Source: Flavobacterium psychrophilum (GTDB lineage Bacteria > Bacteroidota > Bacteroidia > Flavobacteriales > Flavobacteriaceae). From it: a stretch of DNA of 36,364 bases. The notes beneath the pieces were generated by a model. The model did no database searches. It had not been told where the DNA came from and saw only the letters and a program-made list of their open reading frames with translations. The DNA lies in assembly GCA_003243255.1 (NCBI GenBank), contig QFQM01000025.1:1-36364 (forward strand), read 5' to 3'. Below are positions 1-7,074 of the stretch, piece by piece. The translations under genes were made by a program, and so were the position numbers. Position 1 is the stretch's first letter. Each line of letters begins with the position of its first letter.

Positions 1-28
1 GGTTTTACCCATTTTCTTGTGTGAAATC

Positions 29-448
29 TCATAAGTGATGTTTTTCAAGAGCTAATTTTATGATATCTGAATGATCAAATGCAAGTTCGGGTAAAGCTAA
101 AACAGCAAACCATTCCGCTTCGTCAGCATCGTCTGCTGCAATTACTTCAGCGTTGGTATCCGCAAAACCTGTATAAGCAACAGAAACCGTGTGTTGTCTC
201 GGATCGCGTCCAGGCTTTCCAAATGCACCAAGCTGCTCAAGGGTTTTAATAACAAGACCAGTTTCTTCAAGCAGTTCACGTTTGGCAGCAACAGCCAAAT
301 CTTCTCCTTCATCAACGAAACCGCCGGGTAACGCCCATTTCCCTTTAAAAGGATCATTCTTTCTTTTGATAAGAAGCAACTCGTTTCCTGCGTTAGATTT
401 CCTGAATACAACAGCATCAACCGTTACAAATATCTTTGATGTTCTCAT
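29..448 (-). CDS. NUDIX hydrolase (139 aa)
   Basis: Small NUDIX-fold pyrophosphohydrolase that cleaves a nucleoside diphosphate linked to another moiety; the exact substrate cannot be read from the sequence. The Nudix box is complete: G43, E49, R57-E58, E61-E62 and G64 follow the G-x5-E-x7-RE-x2-EE-x-G spacing. The length is normal for a single-domain member, and the start (MRTSKIFVTVDAVVF) fits the family. ADP-ribose or NAD-type hydrolysis is a common job for flavobacterial relatives with this opening, but that is inference. A perfect -7 element TAACTTTG lies at 453-460, only four bases before the ATG, so the mRNA may be leaderless. The gene downstream lies outside the window. Confidence 0.9.
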   Translation of the reverse strand: MRTSKIFVTVDAVVFRKSNAGNELLLIKRKNDPFKGKWALPGGFVDEGEDLAVAAKRELLEETGLVIKTLEQLGAFGKPGRDPRQHTVSVAYTGFADTNAEVIAADDADEAEWFAVLALPELAFDHSDIIKLALEKHHL

Positions 449-452
449 ACTT

Positions 453-460
453 CAAAGTTA
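453..460 (-). promoter_or_regulatory. -7 promoter element of the NUDIX gene, start-codon proximal
   Basis: Read on the minus strand the site is TAACTTTG, an exact match to the Bacteroidetes -7 consensus TAnnTTTG. A TTG (CAA at 485-487 on plus) lies 24 bases upstream, slightly beyond the usual 17-23. Only four bases separate the box from the ATG, so transcription should begin at or next to the start codon. Confidence 0.55.
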
Positions 461-519
461 AGAAAAACCCGACCTCCTTTATGGCAATTTTTAAGTGATT
501 TTATTTATGATATGATAGA

Positions 520-672
520 TTTAAAGCTGCAAAGTGACAAAGTTTTTAAGCTGTCCTAAAAAAGAAAAAGTTCCAAAGTAGCAAAGTCTTAAACTCATCT
601 ACTTTGGAACTCTTATTATATTATACAAAGTAACTGTAAACTCAGCTACTTTGAAACTTGGAAACTTAGCAG
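520..672. repeat. CAAAGT-rich intergenic palindromic repeat
   Basis: The spacer between the NUDIX and E1 genes is made largely of CAAAGT/ACTTTG units in both orientations. Examples are the 13-base palindrome at 569-611 and a second pair, CAAAGTA at 626-632 with TACTTTG at 647-653. No open reading frame is credible here. It resembles simple dispersed intergenic repeats seen in flavobacterial genomes; that comparison is from memory. Confidence 0.45.
554..611 (-). terminator. Palindrome with T-tract, likely terminator of the E1 gene
   Basis: A perfect 13-base inverted repeat, AGTTCCAAAGTAG (569-581) and CTACTTTGGAACT (599-611), encloses a 17-base loop. Read in the direction of the upstream minus-strand E1 gene, the hairpin is followed by TTTTCTTTTTT, which gives a plausible intrinsic terminator. 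The CAAAGT core recurs around it, so it may be an exapted repeat. Confidence 0.5.
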
Positions 673-675
673 CTC

Positions 676-2652
676 TTAATAAGCCATTAGCTCCTGAAGC
701 GCAGTTTCAAAACGTTGCTTAGGTAAATATTGGTCTTCAAGTGCCTTTGTAAATGGAATAGCACTCTCAAGACTACCCACGCGTTTTACAGGGCCATCCA
801 GATATTCAAAACAATCTTCCATTATCATAGCAGAGATATCGCTCGCCACACCACCAAATAACGTATCTTCCTGAAGTACGATCACCTTACCTGTTTTCTT
901 AACCGATTTGTATATCGTTTCGGTATCAAGTGGCTGAAGCGTTCTAAGATCAATAAGATCAGCTTTTATATGTGGATTCTTATCAAGCGTTTCAAGTGCC
1001 CAGTGAACACCGGCACCAAAAGTTATAATAGTCACTTCTTCCCCTTCTTTAAGCAATGCTGCCTGACCGAATGGAATTGTGTAGTAATCTTTAGGTACAT
1101 CCTGATAAATGCTTCTGTACAAAGCCTTATGCTCAAAGAACATTACCGGATTCGGGTCGTTAATGGCTGTAGCTAAAAGCCCTTTTGCATCATAAGGAAA
1201 TGCAGGATACACCACTTTAAGCCCCGGAGTTTTGGTAAACCATGCCTCATTGGTCTGTGAGTGGAAAGGCCCTGCCTGTACTCCTGCCCCACAAGGCATA
1301 CGCACTACTACATCTGCATTTTCCTGCCAACGGTAGTGTACTTTAGCTAAATAGTTTACAATTGGGTTAAAGCCTGTTGATACGAAATCGGCAAACTGCA
1401 TCTCGATAACCGATTTGTAACCGTTGATGGAAAGGCCCATACCGGCAGATACAACAGCCGATTCACAGATAGGTGTATTACGCACACGGTCTTTACCGAA
1501 CTCAGCTACAAAACCATCCGTTATCTTGAAGGCACCGCCATATTCGGCGATATCCTGTCCCATTATCACAAGGTTTTCATGACGCTCCATGGATTGTTTC
1601 AGGCCTTGTGAAATGGCATCGATCATACGGATGTTTTCCTTGTCTTCTTTTGAAGTAACTTCCTCAAATTGATAGGATTTATAGACATCATTTAATTCTT
1701 GACTTAAACTTGCTTCGATAGCAGGTTCAGCAGAAGCTTTTTGATAATTCTCGTCAATTTCTTTCTTAAGTTCCGCTCTTAGTGCTTCATCATGTTCTTC
1801 GGTAAGCACACCTTCTTCCTTAAGGTATTTTCTGTAATTATCTACCGGATCTTTGATAGCCCACATATCCATAAGTTCCTGCGGAACGTATTTGGTACCA
1901 CTCGCCTCTTCGTGACCACGCATCCTGAAGGTTTTGAACTCCAATAATACCGGACGCGGATTTTCACGTAGTGAAGCTACGATATCGGTCAGTTTTGTAA
2001 ATACTTCAAGAATATTATTACCATCAATAATATGCGATTCCATTCCGAAACCTACCCCTTTATCAGCAATGTTTTCGCAACGGTATTGCTCGTTGGTAGG
2101 TGTAGAAAGTCCGTAACCATTATTTTCAACAATAAACAGCACCGGAAGTTCCCATACAGCAGCAATATTTAACGCTTCATGGAAATCACCTTCAGAAGTA
2201 GCTCCTTCACCGGTGAATACGGCAGTAACCTTTTTCTCATCCCTTAGTTTGTGCGCTAAAGCGATACCGTCAGCCACACCTAATTGCGGGCCAAGGTGCG
2301 ATATCATACCGATGATCTTGTATTCCTGCGTACCGAAATGGAATGAACGGTCACGCCCCTTGGTAAAACCATTAGCTTTACCCTGCCATTGTGAGAAGAG
2401 TCTGTATAGCGGAATATCACGGCCTGTGAACACTCCCAGGTTACGGTGCATAGGCAGGATATATTCGTCTTTATCCAAAACAGCAGTAACACCTACAGAG
2501 ATAGCCTCCTGCCCGATACCGGAAAACCATTTGGATACTTTGCCCTGACGGATAAGAATGAGCATTTTCTCTTCTATCAGCCTTGGCTTTATTAATTTCT
2601 TATATAAATCGAGTAATTGTTCGTTGGTTAATTGTTTTCTATCGAAATTCAT
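676..2652 (-). CDS. Fused alpha/beta E1 component of a 2-oxoacid dehydrogenase (658 aa)
   Basis: Thiamine-diphosphate-dependent decarboxylase that carries both E1 subunits in one chain. It feeds acyl groups to a lipoyl E2 (branched-chain 2-oxoacid or pyruvate type; the substrate is not settled by sequence). The first half (about 1-330) is the alpha domain with the ThDP motif starting GEGATSEGDFHEALN and ending ENNGYG. The second half (about 345-658) is the transketolase-like beta domain (GQDIAEYGGAF, TPICESAVVSAGMGL). A longer reading with a TTG start at 2685 is possible, but that codon lies inside a perfect -7 element (2683-2690), so the ATG at 2652 is preferred. E2 and E3 are not in the window. 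Monocistronic by context, ending at a probable terminator near 600. Confidence 0.9.
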   Translation of the reverse strand: MNFDRKQLTNEQLLDLYKKLIKPRLIEEKMLILIRQGKVSKWFSGIGQEAISVGVTAVLDKDEYILPMHRNLGVFTGRDIPLYRLFSQWQGKANGFTKGRDRSFHFGTQEYKIIGMISHLGPQLGVADGIALAHKLRDEKKVTAVFTGEGATSEGDFHEALNIAAVWELPVLFIVENNGYGLSTPTNEQYRCENIADKGVGFGMESHIIDGNNILEVFTKLTDIVASLRENPRPVLLEFKTFRMRGHEEASGTKYVPQELMDMWAIKDPVDNYRKYLKEEGVLTEEHDEALRAELKKEIDENYQKASAEPAIEASLSQELNDVYKSYQFEEVTSKEDKENIRMIDAISQGLKQSMERHENLVIMGQDIAEYGGAFKITDGFVAEFGKDRVRNTPICESAVVSAGMGLSINGYKSVIEMQFADFVSTGFNPIVNYLAKVHYRWQENADVVVRMPCGAGVQAGPFHSQTNEAWFTKTPGLKVVYPAFPYDAKGLLATAINDPNPVMFFEHKALYRSIYQDVPKDYYTIPFGQAALLKEGEEVTIITFGAGVHWALETLDKNPHIKADLIDLRTLQPLDTETIYKSVKKTGKVIVLQEDTLFGGVASDISAMIMEDCFEYLDGPVKRVGSLESAIPFTKALEDQYLPKQRFETALQELMAY

Positions 2653-2682
2653 TGTGATTTTTGAATAATCATTAAACGCACC

Positions 2683-2690
2683 CAAATGTA
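2683..2690 (-). promoter_or_regulatory. -7 promoter element of the E1 gene
   Basis: The minus strand reads TACATTTG, an exact TAnnTTTG match 30 bases before the ATG at 2652. No clear TTG is present at the -33 position. The site excludes the alternative upstream TTG start. Confidence 0.55.
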
Positions 2691-2804
2691 ATAAAATAAC
2701 AGGATGTAAATAAAATGTTAGGAAAATTTATTTCATTACATTTAATTAAAAATATAAGAGTAAGTTTATTCAATCAAATCAGTTAACAAACACAAAAGAT
2801 AAAT

Positions 2805-3212
2805 ATGCCTTTTCCTATAGATATAATTTACATAAATGAAACTGAAAACAAGTTAAATACAACATTCCCTGAATTATATAAAAATAGAATGCTAAAAATG
2901 AATGGAGGTGATATTGAAACAAATAAAGATGAATGGCAACTATTTCCTTTTTTTGATAAATCTGATAAAAAACGGATTAAAAGAACATGCAATCATATTG
3001 CTTTAGAAACTCAACAAGCAAGAAAATGGGCAAACTTTCCTAAAGAAGCTATCGCAATTGCTTCGAACGGATTTGGAGACTTATTATTTTTACACCCTGT
3101 AAAAGAAAGCGATAATAAATTAGGTGAAAATATTTACTTATGGCTTCATGAAAATGGTAATATTAAAAAGTTAGCGGATTCTATAAATCAATTAGAAAAT
3201 AATACTTTATAG
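2805..3212 (+). CDS. SMI1/KNR4 family protein (135 aa)
   Basis: Small cytosolic protein of the SMI1/KNR4 superfamily. The recognisable features are an early LP/FP-x-x-Y-x-x-x-x-L region (about 19-31), the MNGGD turn, and the IASNGFGDLLFLHPV stretch (about 82-98) typical of the fold. In bacteria many members are immunity proteins for contact-dependent or type VI/VII toxins, but stand-alone copies are common and no toxin gene lies nearby, so the role is unknown. The gene is visibly more AT-rich and lysine/asparagine-rich than its neighbours, which hints at transfer. A near-match -7 element TACATTTA lies at 2738-2745. It is followed by a short GC-rich spacer (3214-3236) before the next gene. Confidence 0.75.
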   Translation: MPFPIDIIYINETENKLNTTFPELYKNRMLKMNGGDIETNKDEWQLFPFFDKSDKKRIKRTCNHIALETQQARKWANFPKEAIAIASNGFGDLLFLHPVKESDNKLGENIYLWLHENGNIKKLADSINQLENNTL

Positions 3213-3270
3213 AACGAGACGCTCGCGCCAGCACAAACAACAAATAAATACTTTGTAAACAACAATTCCC

Positions 3271-3300
3271 TACCTTTGAATTTTGCAACAAAATTCAAAG
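3271..3300 (+). promoter_or_regulatory. -7 element and perfect palindromic operator of the araC-type gene
   Basis: TACCTTTG (3271-3278) matches TAnnTTTG. Overlapping it is a perfect inverted repeat, CTTTGAATTTTG (3274-3285) and CAAAATTCAAAG (3289-3300), with a three-base centre CAA. It ends two bases before the ATG at 3303. A TTTG at 3252-3255 could act as -33 with a short 15-base spacer. The arrangement predicts repression by whatever binds the palindrome, probably the AraC protein itself. The half-site recurs at 4245-4258. Confidence 0.6.
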
Positions 3301-3302
3301 CC

Positions 3303-4238
3303 ATGAATATTGAGAACAAAACCCTTGAGGATTTCTATAAAGAGGCCGCTATTTTTACCGGTAGGGAAATTGATACGCTATTACCACCGGGCATAACCAA
3401 AGAGATAGGTCACTTCAACATATTCGATATTGCAGATACCATTCGCGAGGTAAAGCGCAAGAACCAAATGCCATATAACCGCAGGGCATACTACAAAATA
3501 AGTCTTATCCGGGGCAAGAACCGCGCTGAATATGCCGATAAGGTTATTGATGTTCAAAAGAATGCATTGTTGTTTGCTACTCCAAAAGTTCCGTACCATT
3601 GGGTACCGCAGGATGATAATCAGTCGGGATCGTTTATTGTATTCACTGATGATTTCATGATAAAGAATAAAAGCGGCGTAATGCTTGACGAGCTTCCTAT
3701 ATTCAGGTCGGGCGGTTATCCTGTTTTTGAAATATCCGATGAAGAAGCTGATGAAATTGAGCTTACTTTCAAAAAAATGAAGAAAGAGATCGCTTCGGAT
3801 TACGAATTCAAATATGACCTGCTACGCAATTACGTACTGGAACTCATCCATTACGGACAAAAACTACAACCGGCAACTACCATACAGTCAGCACATAATG
3901 CCTCACAACGCATCATAGCTTTGTTTATCGAATTGCTTGAGCGTCAGTTCCCTATTGAGTCAACTTCCCAAAAGCTGATATTACGTTCTGCTAAAGAATA
4001 CGCGGACAGGCTGGCGGTACATGTTAACCACCTTAATAAAGTGCTTAAAGAAAATACAGGCAAGACTACTACTGAGATCATAACCGGACGCATGATACAG
4101 GAAGCCAAGATATTACTTAAGCAAACCGACTGGAATGTCTCTGAAATCGCCTACAGCCTGGGCTTTGACGAAGTAGCACACTTCTCTAACTTCTTTAAAA
4201 AACAAACCGAAATGGCTCCGCTAGCCTATCGTATATAA
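3303..4238 (+). CDS. AraC-family transcriptional regulator (311 aa)
   Basis: DNA-binding regulator with a C-terminal AraC/XylS helix-turn-helix pair. The first helix region runs through KEYADRLAVHVNHLNKVL; the second is WNVSEIAYSLGFDEVAHFSNFFKKQT, ending in the usual P-L-A-Y-R (about residues 215-311). The N-terminal 200 residues form a ligand or dimerisation domain that I cannot assign; KVPYHWVP suggests a cupin-like sheet. A TTG start at 3276 is possible but falls within the operator palindrome, so the ATG at 3303 is chosen. The next gene, a short-chain dehydrogenase, carries two copies of the same half-site upstream, making it the likely target. AraC-SDR pairs of this kind are common in Bacteroidetes; the inducer is unknown. 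Confidence 0.85.
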   Translation: MNIENKTLEDFYKEAAIFTGREIDTLLPPGITKEIGHFNIFDIADTIREVKRKNQMPYNRRAYYKISLIRGKNRAEYADKVIDVQKNALLFATPKVPYHWVPQDDNQSGSFIVFTDDFMIKNKSGVMLDELPIFRSGGYPVFEISDEEADEIELTFKKMKKEIASDYEFKYDLLRNYVLELIHYGQKLQPATTIQSAHNASQRIIALFIELLERQFPIESTSQKLILRSAKEYADRLAVHVNHLNKVLKENTGKTTTEIITGRMIQEAKILLKQTDWNVSEIAYSLGFDEVAHFSNFFKKQTEMAPLAYRI

Positions 4239-4244
4239 TTCAGA

Positions 4245-4309
4245 TTTGAATTTTGCAAATCAGGGATTGTAATTTGCAAACACCCGCCTCCCCTTCTTAC
4301 CGAACTTTG
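4245..4309 (+). promoter_or_regulatory. Two direct half-sites and weak promoter ahead of the SDR gene
   Basis: TTTGAATTTTGCAA (4245-4258) is identical to the first arm plus centre of the palindrome in front of the araC gene. A second partial copy, AATTTGCAAA (4271-4280), follows on the same strand, so the GCAAA cores are exactly 21 bases apart, two helical turns. A weak -7-like GAACTTTG lies at 4302-4309. Direct half-sites just upstream of or at -33 are typical of AraC activators, so activation by the neighbouring regulator is inferred. Confidence 0.5.
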
Positions 4310-4341
4310 TACCATCAATTAATAACAAGAATTATATAAAA

Positions 4342-5109
4342 ATGGAAACAAGAAAAAATAAGATCGCATTAGTAACCGGCGGAAGCCGCGGACTTGGAAG
4401 GGATATGGCTATTTCCCTTGCTAAAAAAGGCCTTGACGTAATATTTACCTACAACAGCAACAAAGCTGCAGCTGACGAAGTGGTGGCCGAAATTCAGTCA
4501 TTAGGGCAAAAAGCCATAGCTTATCAGCTTGACACTTCTAAACCTGCTGAATTTGACAGCTTTTTAAGCGAGGTTGGTTCACACCTTAAGGAACATACCG
4601 GAAGCTCAAACTTTGACTTCCTTATCAACAATGCAGGTACTGCGCTTTATGCTCCATTTGCTGAAACTACCGAAGAACAACTGGACGACATGATAAACAT
4701 CCATTACAAAGGTGTTTATATGCTTACCCAAAAAGCATTGAACTATTTGAACGATGGTGGTGGTATCGTAAACATTTCTTCAGGTCTTGCGCGTTTCACA
4801 CAACCGGGATCATCTGCCTATGGCGCAATGAAATCAGCAGTTGAATCACTTACCCGTTACCTTGCAAGAGAACTTGGCCCAAGAGGCATCAGGGCTAATG
4901 TAGTGGCTCCGGGGCCTATCGCAACAGACTTTGGTGGTGGCCGTGTGAGAGATACTAAAGAAATCAACGACTTCCTGTCAAGCATCACTCCACTGGGTCG
5001 TGTTGGCCTTGCCGATGATATTGGAGGTGTAGTAGCCTTCTTATGTACCGATGACGCCAAATGGGTTAACGGACAACGTATTGAAGCATCAGGAGGTATT
5101 TTTATATAA
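4342..5109 (+). CDS. Short-chain dehydrogenase/reductase (SDR), 255 aa
   Basis: NAD(P)-dependent oxidoreductase of the classical SDR family. It has the cofactor motif TGGSRGLG (12-19), the NNAG motif (96-99), catalytic Ser146/147 and the Y160-x3-K164 pair, and ends with the usual GQRIEASGG segment. The length of 255 residues is standard. R16 and the absence of an acidic residue at the end of the second strand suggest NADPH preference, but that is inference. The substrate is unknown; being next to an AraC regulator suggests inducible use on a carbonyl compound rather than a housekeeping role. It ends before a large palindromic repeat at 5127-5215. Confidence 0.88.
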   Translation: METRKNKIALVTGGSRGLGRDMAISLAKKGLDVIFTYNSNKAAADEVVAEIQSLGQKAIAYQLDTSKPAEFDSFLSEVGSHLKEHTGSSNFDFLINNAGTALYAPFAETTEEQLDDMINIHYKGVYMLTQKALNYLNDGGGIVNISSGLARFTQPGSSAYGAMKSAVESLTRYLARELGPRGIRANVVAPGPIATDFGGGRVRDTKEINDFLSSITPLGRVGLADDIGGVVAFLCTDDAKWVNGQRIEASGGIFI

Positions 5110-5126
5110 TCCTCTTTACTGTTGAT

Positions 5127-5215
5127 TGTCATTCTGAACGTAATGTAATGAAGTGAAGAATCTCTTAAACAAACCTGAGATTCTTCGACTACGCTGCGCT
5201 TCGCTCAGAATGACA
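5127..5215. repeat. REP-like palindromic element (89 bp)
   Basis: The outer arms TGTCATTCTGA (5127-5137) and TCAGAATGACA (5205-5215) are perfect complements. An inner pair GAAGAATCTC (5155-5164) and GAGATTCTTC (5177-5186) is also perfect, with smaller GC-rich inverted bits (CTGCGCTTCGCTCAG) between. The element could fold into a long hairpin in the 3' end of the dehydrogenase mRNA. The TGTCATTCTGA...TCAGAATGACA form matches a dispersed intergenic palindrome I know from many Bacteroidetes genomes; copy number cannot be tested here. No transposase is nearby. Confidence 0.75.
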
Positions 5216-5257
5216 TATAACATAATATTTCCGTAACTCTGAATAAAAATTAATGGC

Positions 5258-5265
5258 TACTTTTG
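5258..5265 (+). promoter_or_regulatory. -7 promoter element of the oxygenase gene
   Basis: TACTTTTG is an exact TAnnTTTG match and lies 24 bases before the ATG at 5290, leaving a normal short leader. No clear -33 TTG is seen. Confidence 0.5.
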
Positions 5266-5289
5266 CTGTCATAAAATGACCATTTATCC

Positions 5290-6243
5290 ATGCAAAATAT
5301 ACCAAGCGTAGATTTACGCGATTTTCTGTCAGGTGACGAACAACGCAAGCAAAAATTTGTAAATGAGATTGGTAAAGCCTACGAAGAAATTGGCTTTGTA
5401 GCACTAAAAGGCCACTTTCTTGACGACACTCTTGTAGATTCGCTTTACAGCGAAGTACAGCAGTTTTTCAACTTACCATCGGAGGTTAAAGATAAATACG
5501 AGATTCCTGGAATTGGCGGTCAACGCGGCTATGTTTCTTTCGGTAAAGAAAAAGCAAAAGGACATACAGCAGGTGACCTTAAAGAATTCTGGCATTTCGG
5601 GCAATACCTGTCGGAAGATTCAACCTATAACGGGCATCCGCATTACCATGATAATGTAGAGGTTACCGAACTCCCTAATTTTAACCCTACAGGGAAAGAA
5701 GCCTACAAAATGCTTGAAAAGACCGGCGTTTACGTATTAAGGGCTTTGGCAATATATCTTGGGCTTGACGAATATTTTTTTGATAATTATGTTGGTGAAG
5801 GCAATGGCATTCTTCGTCCTATCCACTACCCTCCTATCACTCAGGAACCAAAAGATGCTGTACGTGCAGCCGCTCATGGTGACATCAACCTTATTACATT
5901 ATTAATGGGTGCTCAGGGACGTGGTTTACAGGTACAAAACCATGACGGAGAATGGATCGACGCGATCGCTGAACCTGATGAACTGGTTATCAATGTTGGC
6001 GATATGCTGTCACGTCATACCAACAATAAACTAAAATCTACAATACACAGGGTTGTAAACCCACCAAGGGAGTTATGGGGTACATCACGCTACTCTATCC
6101 CATTCTTTATGCACCCGGTAGCAGAAATGAAACTGAATTGCCTGGAAAACTGTATAAGCGAAGAGCAACCGAAACTTTATGAAGATATTACTGCCGGTGA
6201 TTTTCTTTACGAACGCCTGGTTGAGTTAGGGCTTATCAAATAA
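5290..6243 (+). CDS. Isopenicillin-N-synthase-like 2-oxoglutarate/Fe(II) oxygenase (317 aa)
   Basis: Non-haem iron oxygenase of the IPNS/2OG-Fe(II) family. The iron ligands are H196-x-D198 (AAHGDINL) and H253 (STIHRVV). The co-substrate anchor R267-x-S269 (SRYSIPFF) follows at the expected distance. The N-terminal DIOX_N part (about 3-110) contains IGFVALKGH and the conserved GQRGYVSFG loop. Family members hydroxylate, desaturate or cyclise small molecules; the substrate is not predictable. The gene is monocistronic. Its stop codon abuts, with no spacing, the stop of the convergent lipoprotein gene. A diverged copy of its last 27 codons is found at about 6924-7007, fused to part of a SUI1 gene. 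Confidence 0.88.
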   Translation: MQNIPSVDLRDFLSGDEQRKQKFVNEIGKAYEEIGFVALKGHFLDDTLVDSLYSEVQQFFNLPSEVKDKYEIPGIGGQRGYVSFGKEKAKGHTAGDLKEFWHFGQYLSEDSTYNGHPHYHDNVEVTELPNFNPTGKEAYKMLEKTGVYVLRALAIYLGLDEYFFDNYVGEGNGILRPIHYPPITQEPKDAVRAAAHGDINLITLLMGAQGRGLQVQNHDGEWIDAIAEPDELVINVGDMLSRHTNNKLKSTIHRVVNPPRELWGTSRYSIPFFMHPVAEMKLNCLENCISEEQPKLYEDITAGDFLYERLVELGLIK

Positions 6244-6762
6244 TTATTTCACTATAAAAGAATCTAATATTTCCCTTCCTTGTTTTATATAACCGGGAGG
6301 GGTCATTTTTTTACTATAAGACAGGTGTATACTATATATTTCCTGTTTACGCACAAATATGACATGCTCAAATCTTGACTCTTGAGGATCTTCCAGTTTA
6401 TAGACTATCTTAAAATAATCTTTACCTTGTTTTGTAAAACTCTTAGATTCTAATAAATTACCGCGATTCATTATACTCTTTTTCATCTCATGAGTATAGT
6501 TATCTGTATTAACAGAATCAGGCAATATCATATAATTATAACTCACATCTGCATATGCTTTTACCCACAAATCAAAAATTTCAGAATTTGAGTTCGATTT
6601 AAAACCTCTTTCAACCCAAGTATCCGGATGATGAAGAGAATATTTAGGTGTATTTTTAAGCACTAACTTTGTGCTTTGTATAAATTTTATCTCAGGCTCT
6701 TTATTTGAATTACAACCTAATATTACAAGACTGATTACCGATAAATATAATAAGTATTTCAT
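6244..6762 (-). CDS. Hypothetical lipoprotein (172 aa)
   Basis: I do not recognise a family. The N-terminus is a lipoprotein signal: MKYLL, a hydrophobic stretch, then the lipobox ILGC with Cys17 and a following NSNKEPE. The mature part contains HHPDTWVERG and a pattern of short strands resembling PsbP/DUF1795-like proteins (KYSLHHPDTW near the start, a strand-rich second half), which is a weak guess. It is AT-rich, and convergent and contiguous with the oxygenase gene. It sits where a duplicated copy of the neighbouring lipoprotein would be expected if the relic at 6852-7007 arose by tandem duplication, so it may be a later insertion. Confidence 0.7.
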   Translation of the reverse strand: MKYLLYLSVISLVILGCNSNKEPEIKFIQSTKLVLKNTPKYSLHHPDTWVERGFKSNSNSEIFDLWVKAYADVSYNYMILPDSVNTDNYTHEMKKSIMNRGNLLESKSFTKQGKDYFKIVYKLEDPQESRFEHVIFVRKQEIYSIHLSYSKKMTPPGYIKQGREILDSFIVK

Positions 6763-6851
6763 GTTAACTTTTATTAGCCCAAAATAAACCTTTTTACTTG
6801 ATTATGTATTAATTATAATAATTTATTTCCCTATTGATATTAAAGACTTAA

Positions 6852-7007
6852 CATAGCTGTTTAGGTTATTCAAAAGGATTCTTGCTCACTTTCAATAAAG
6901 ATTTTGAATTCAATTCTAATAATGAACAACCTAAACTTTATGAAGATATTACCGCAGGTGATTTTCTTTATGAAAACCTTTTTGAACTGGGGCTTATCAA
7001 AAAATAA
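6852..7007 (+). pseudogene. Chimeric relic: 5' SUI1 fragment fused in frame to 3' oxygenase fragment
   Basis: A single reading frame from 6852 to the stop at 7005-7007 has no start codon and an in-frame TAA just before it (6849). Its first part, SCLGYSKGFLLTFNKDFEF, aligns with residues 6-24 of the SUI1-like protein encoded at 7520. Its second part, EQPKLYEDITAGDFLYEN then LFELGLIK, aligns with the last residues of the oxygenase encoded at 5290. The switch falls at a shared Asp/Glu-Glu-Gln codon run (GAACA), suggesting recombination at microhomology. DNA identity in the oxygenase part is roughly 80-85 percent and most differences are in third codon positions. A terminator follows at once (7028-7057). 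Confidence 0.85.
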
Positions 7008-7027
7008 AATATTTTAGTCCATATTAA

Positions 7028-7057
7028 GAGCATCAGGCAATAGTCTGATGCTTTTTT
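7028..7057 (+). terminator. Intrinsic terminator after the chimeric relic
   Basis: AGCATCAG (7029-7036) pairs with CTGATGCT (7045-7052) around an eight-base loop and runs into six T residues. It probably was the original terminator of an oxygenase gene copy whose 3' end survives just upstream. Confidence 0.8.
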
Positions 7058-7062
7058 ATTTT

Positions 7063-7070
7063 TACTTTTG
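7063..7070 (+). promoter_or_regulatory. -7 promoter element four bases before the lipoprotein ATG
   Basis: TACTTTTG matches TAnnTTTG exactly and is followed by GGAT and then the ATG at 7075. It lies just after the terminator of the preceding relic, so it must be the promoter of the lipoprotein, with a predicted leaderless or nearly leaderless mRNA. Confidence 0.55.
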
Positions 7071-7074
7071 GGAT

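Noticed and set aside
520..672. CRISPR-like array in the CAAAGT-rich spacer
   Set aside because: Repeats are only about 6-13 bases, in both orientations, irregularly spaced, without unique spacers or cas genes.
2213..2548. Plus-strand frame of 111 codons inside the E1 gene
   Set aside because: It lies opposite the ThDP-binding part of E1; composition and lack of motifs mark it as a shadow.
5127..5215. A tRNA or structured RNA gene in the palindrome after the SDR gene
   Set aside because: No T-loop, anticodon or cloverleaf pattern; the nested arms are those of a palindromic repeat.
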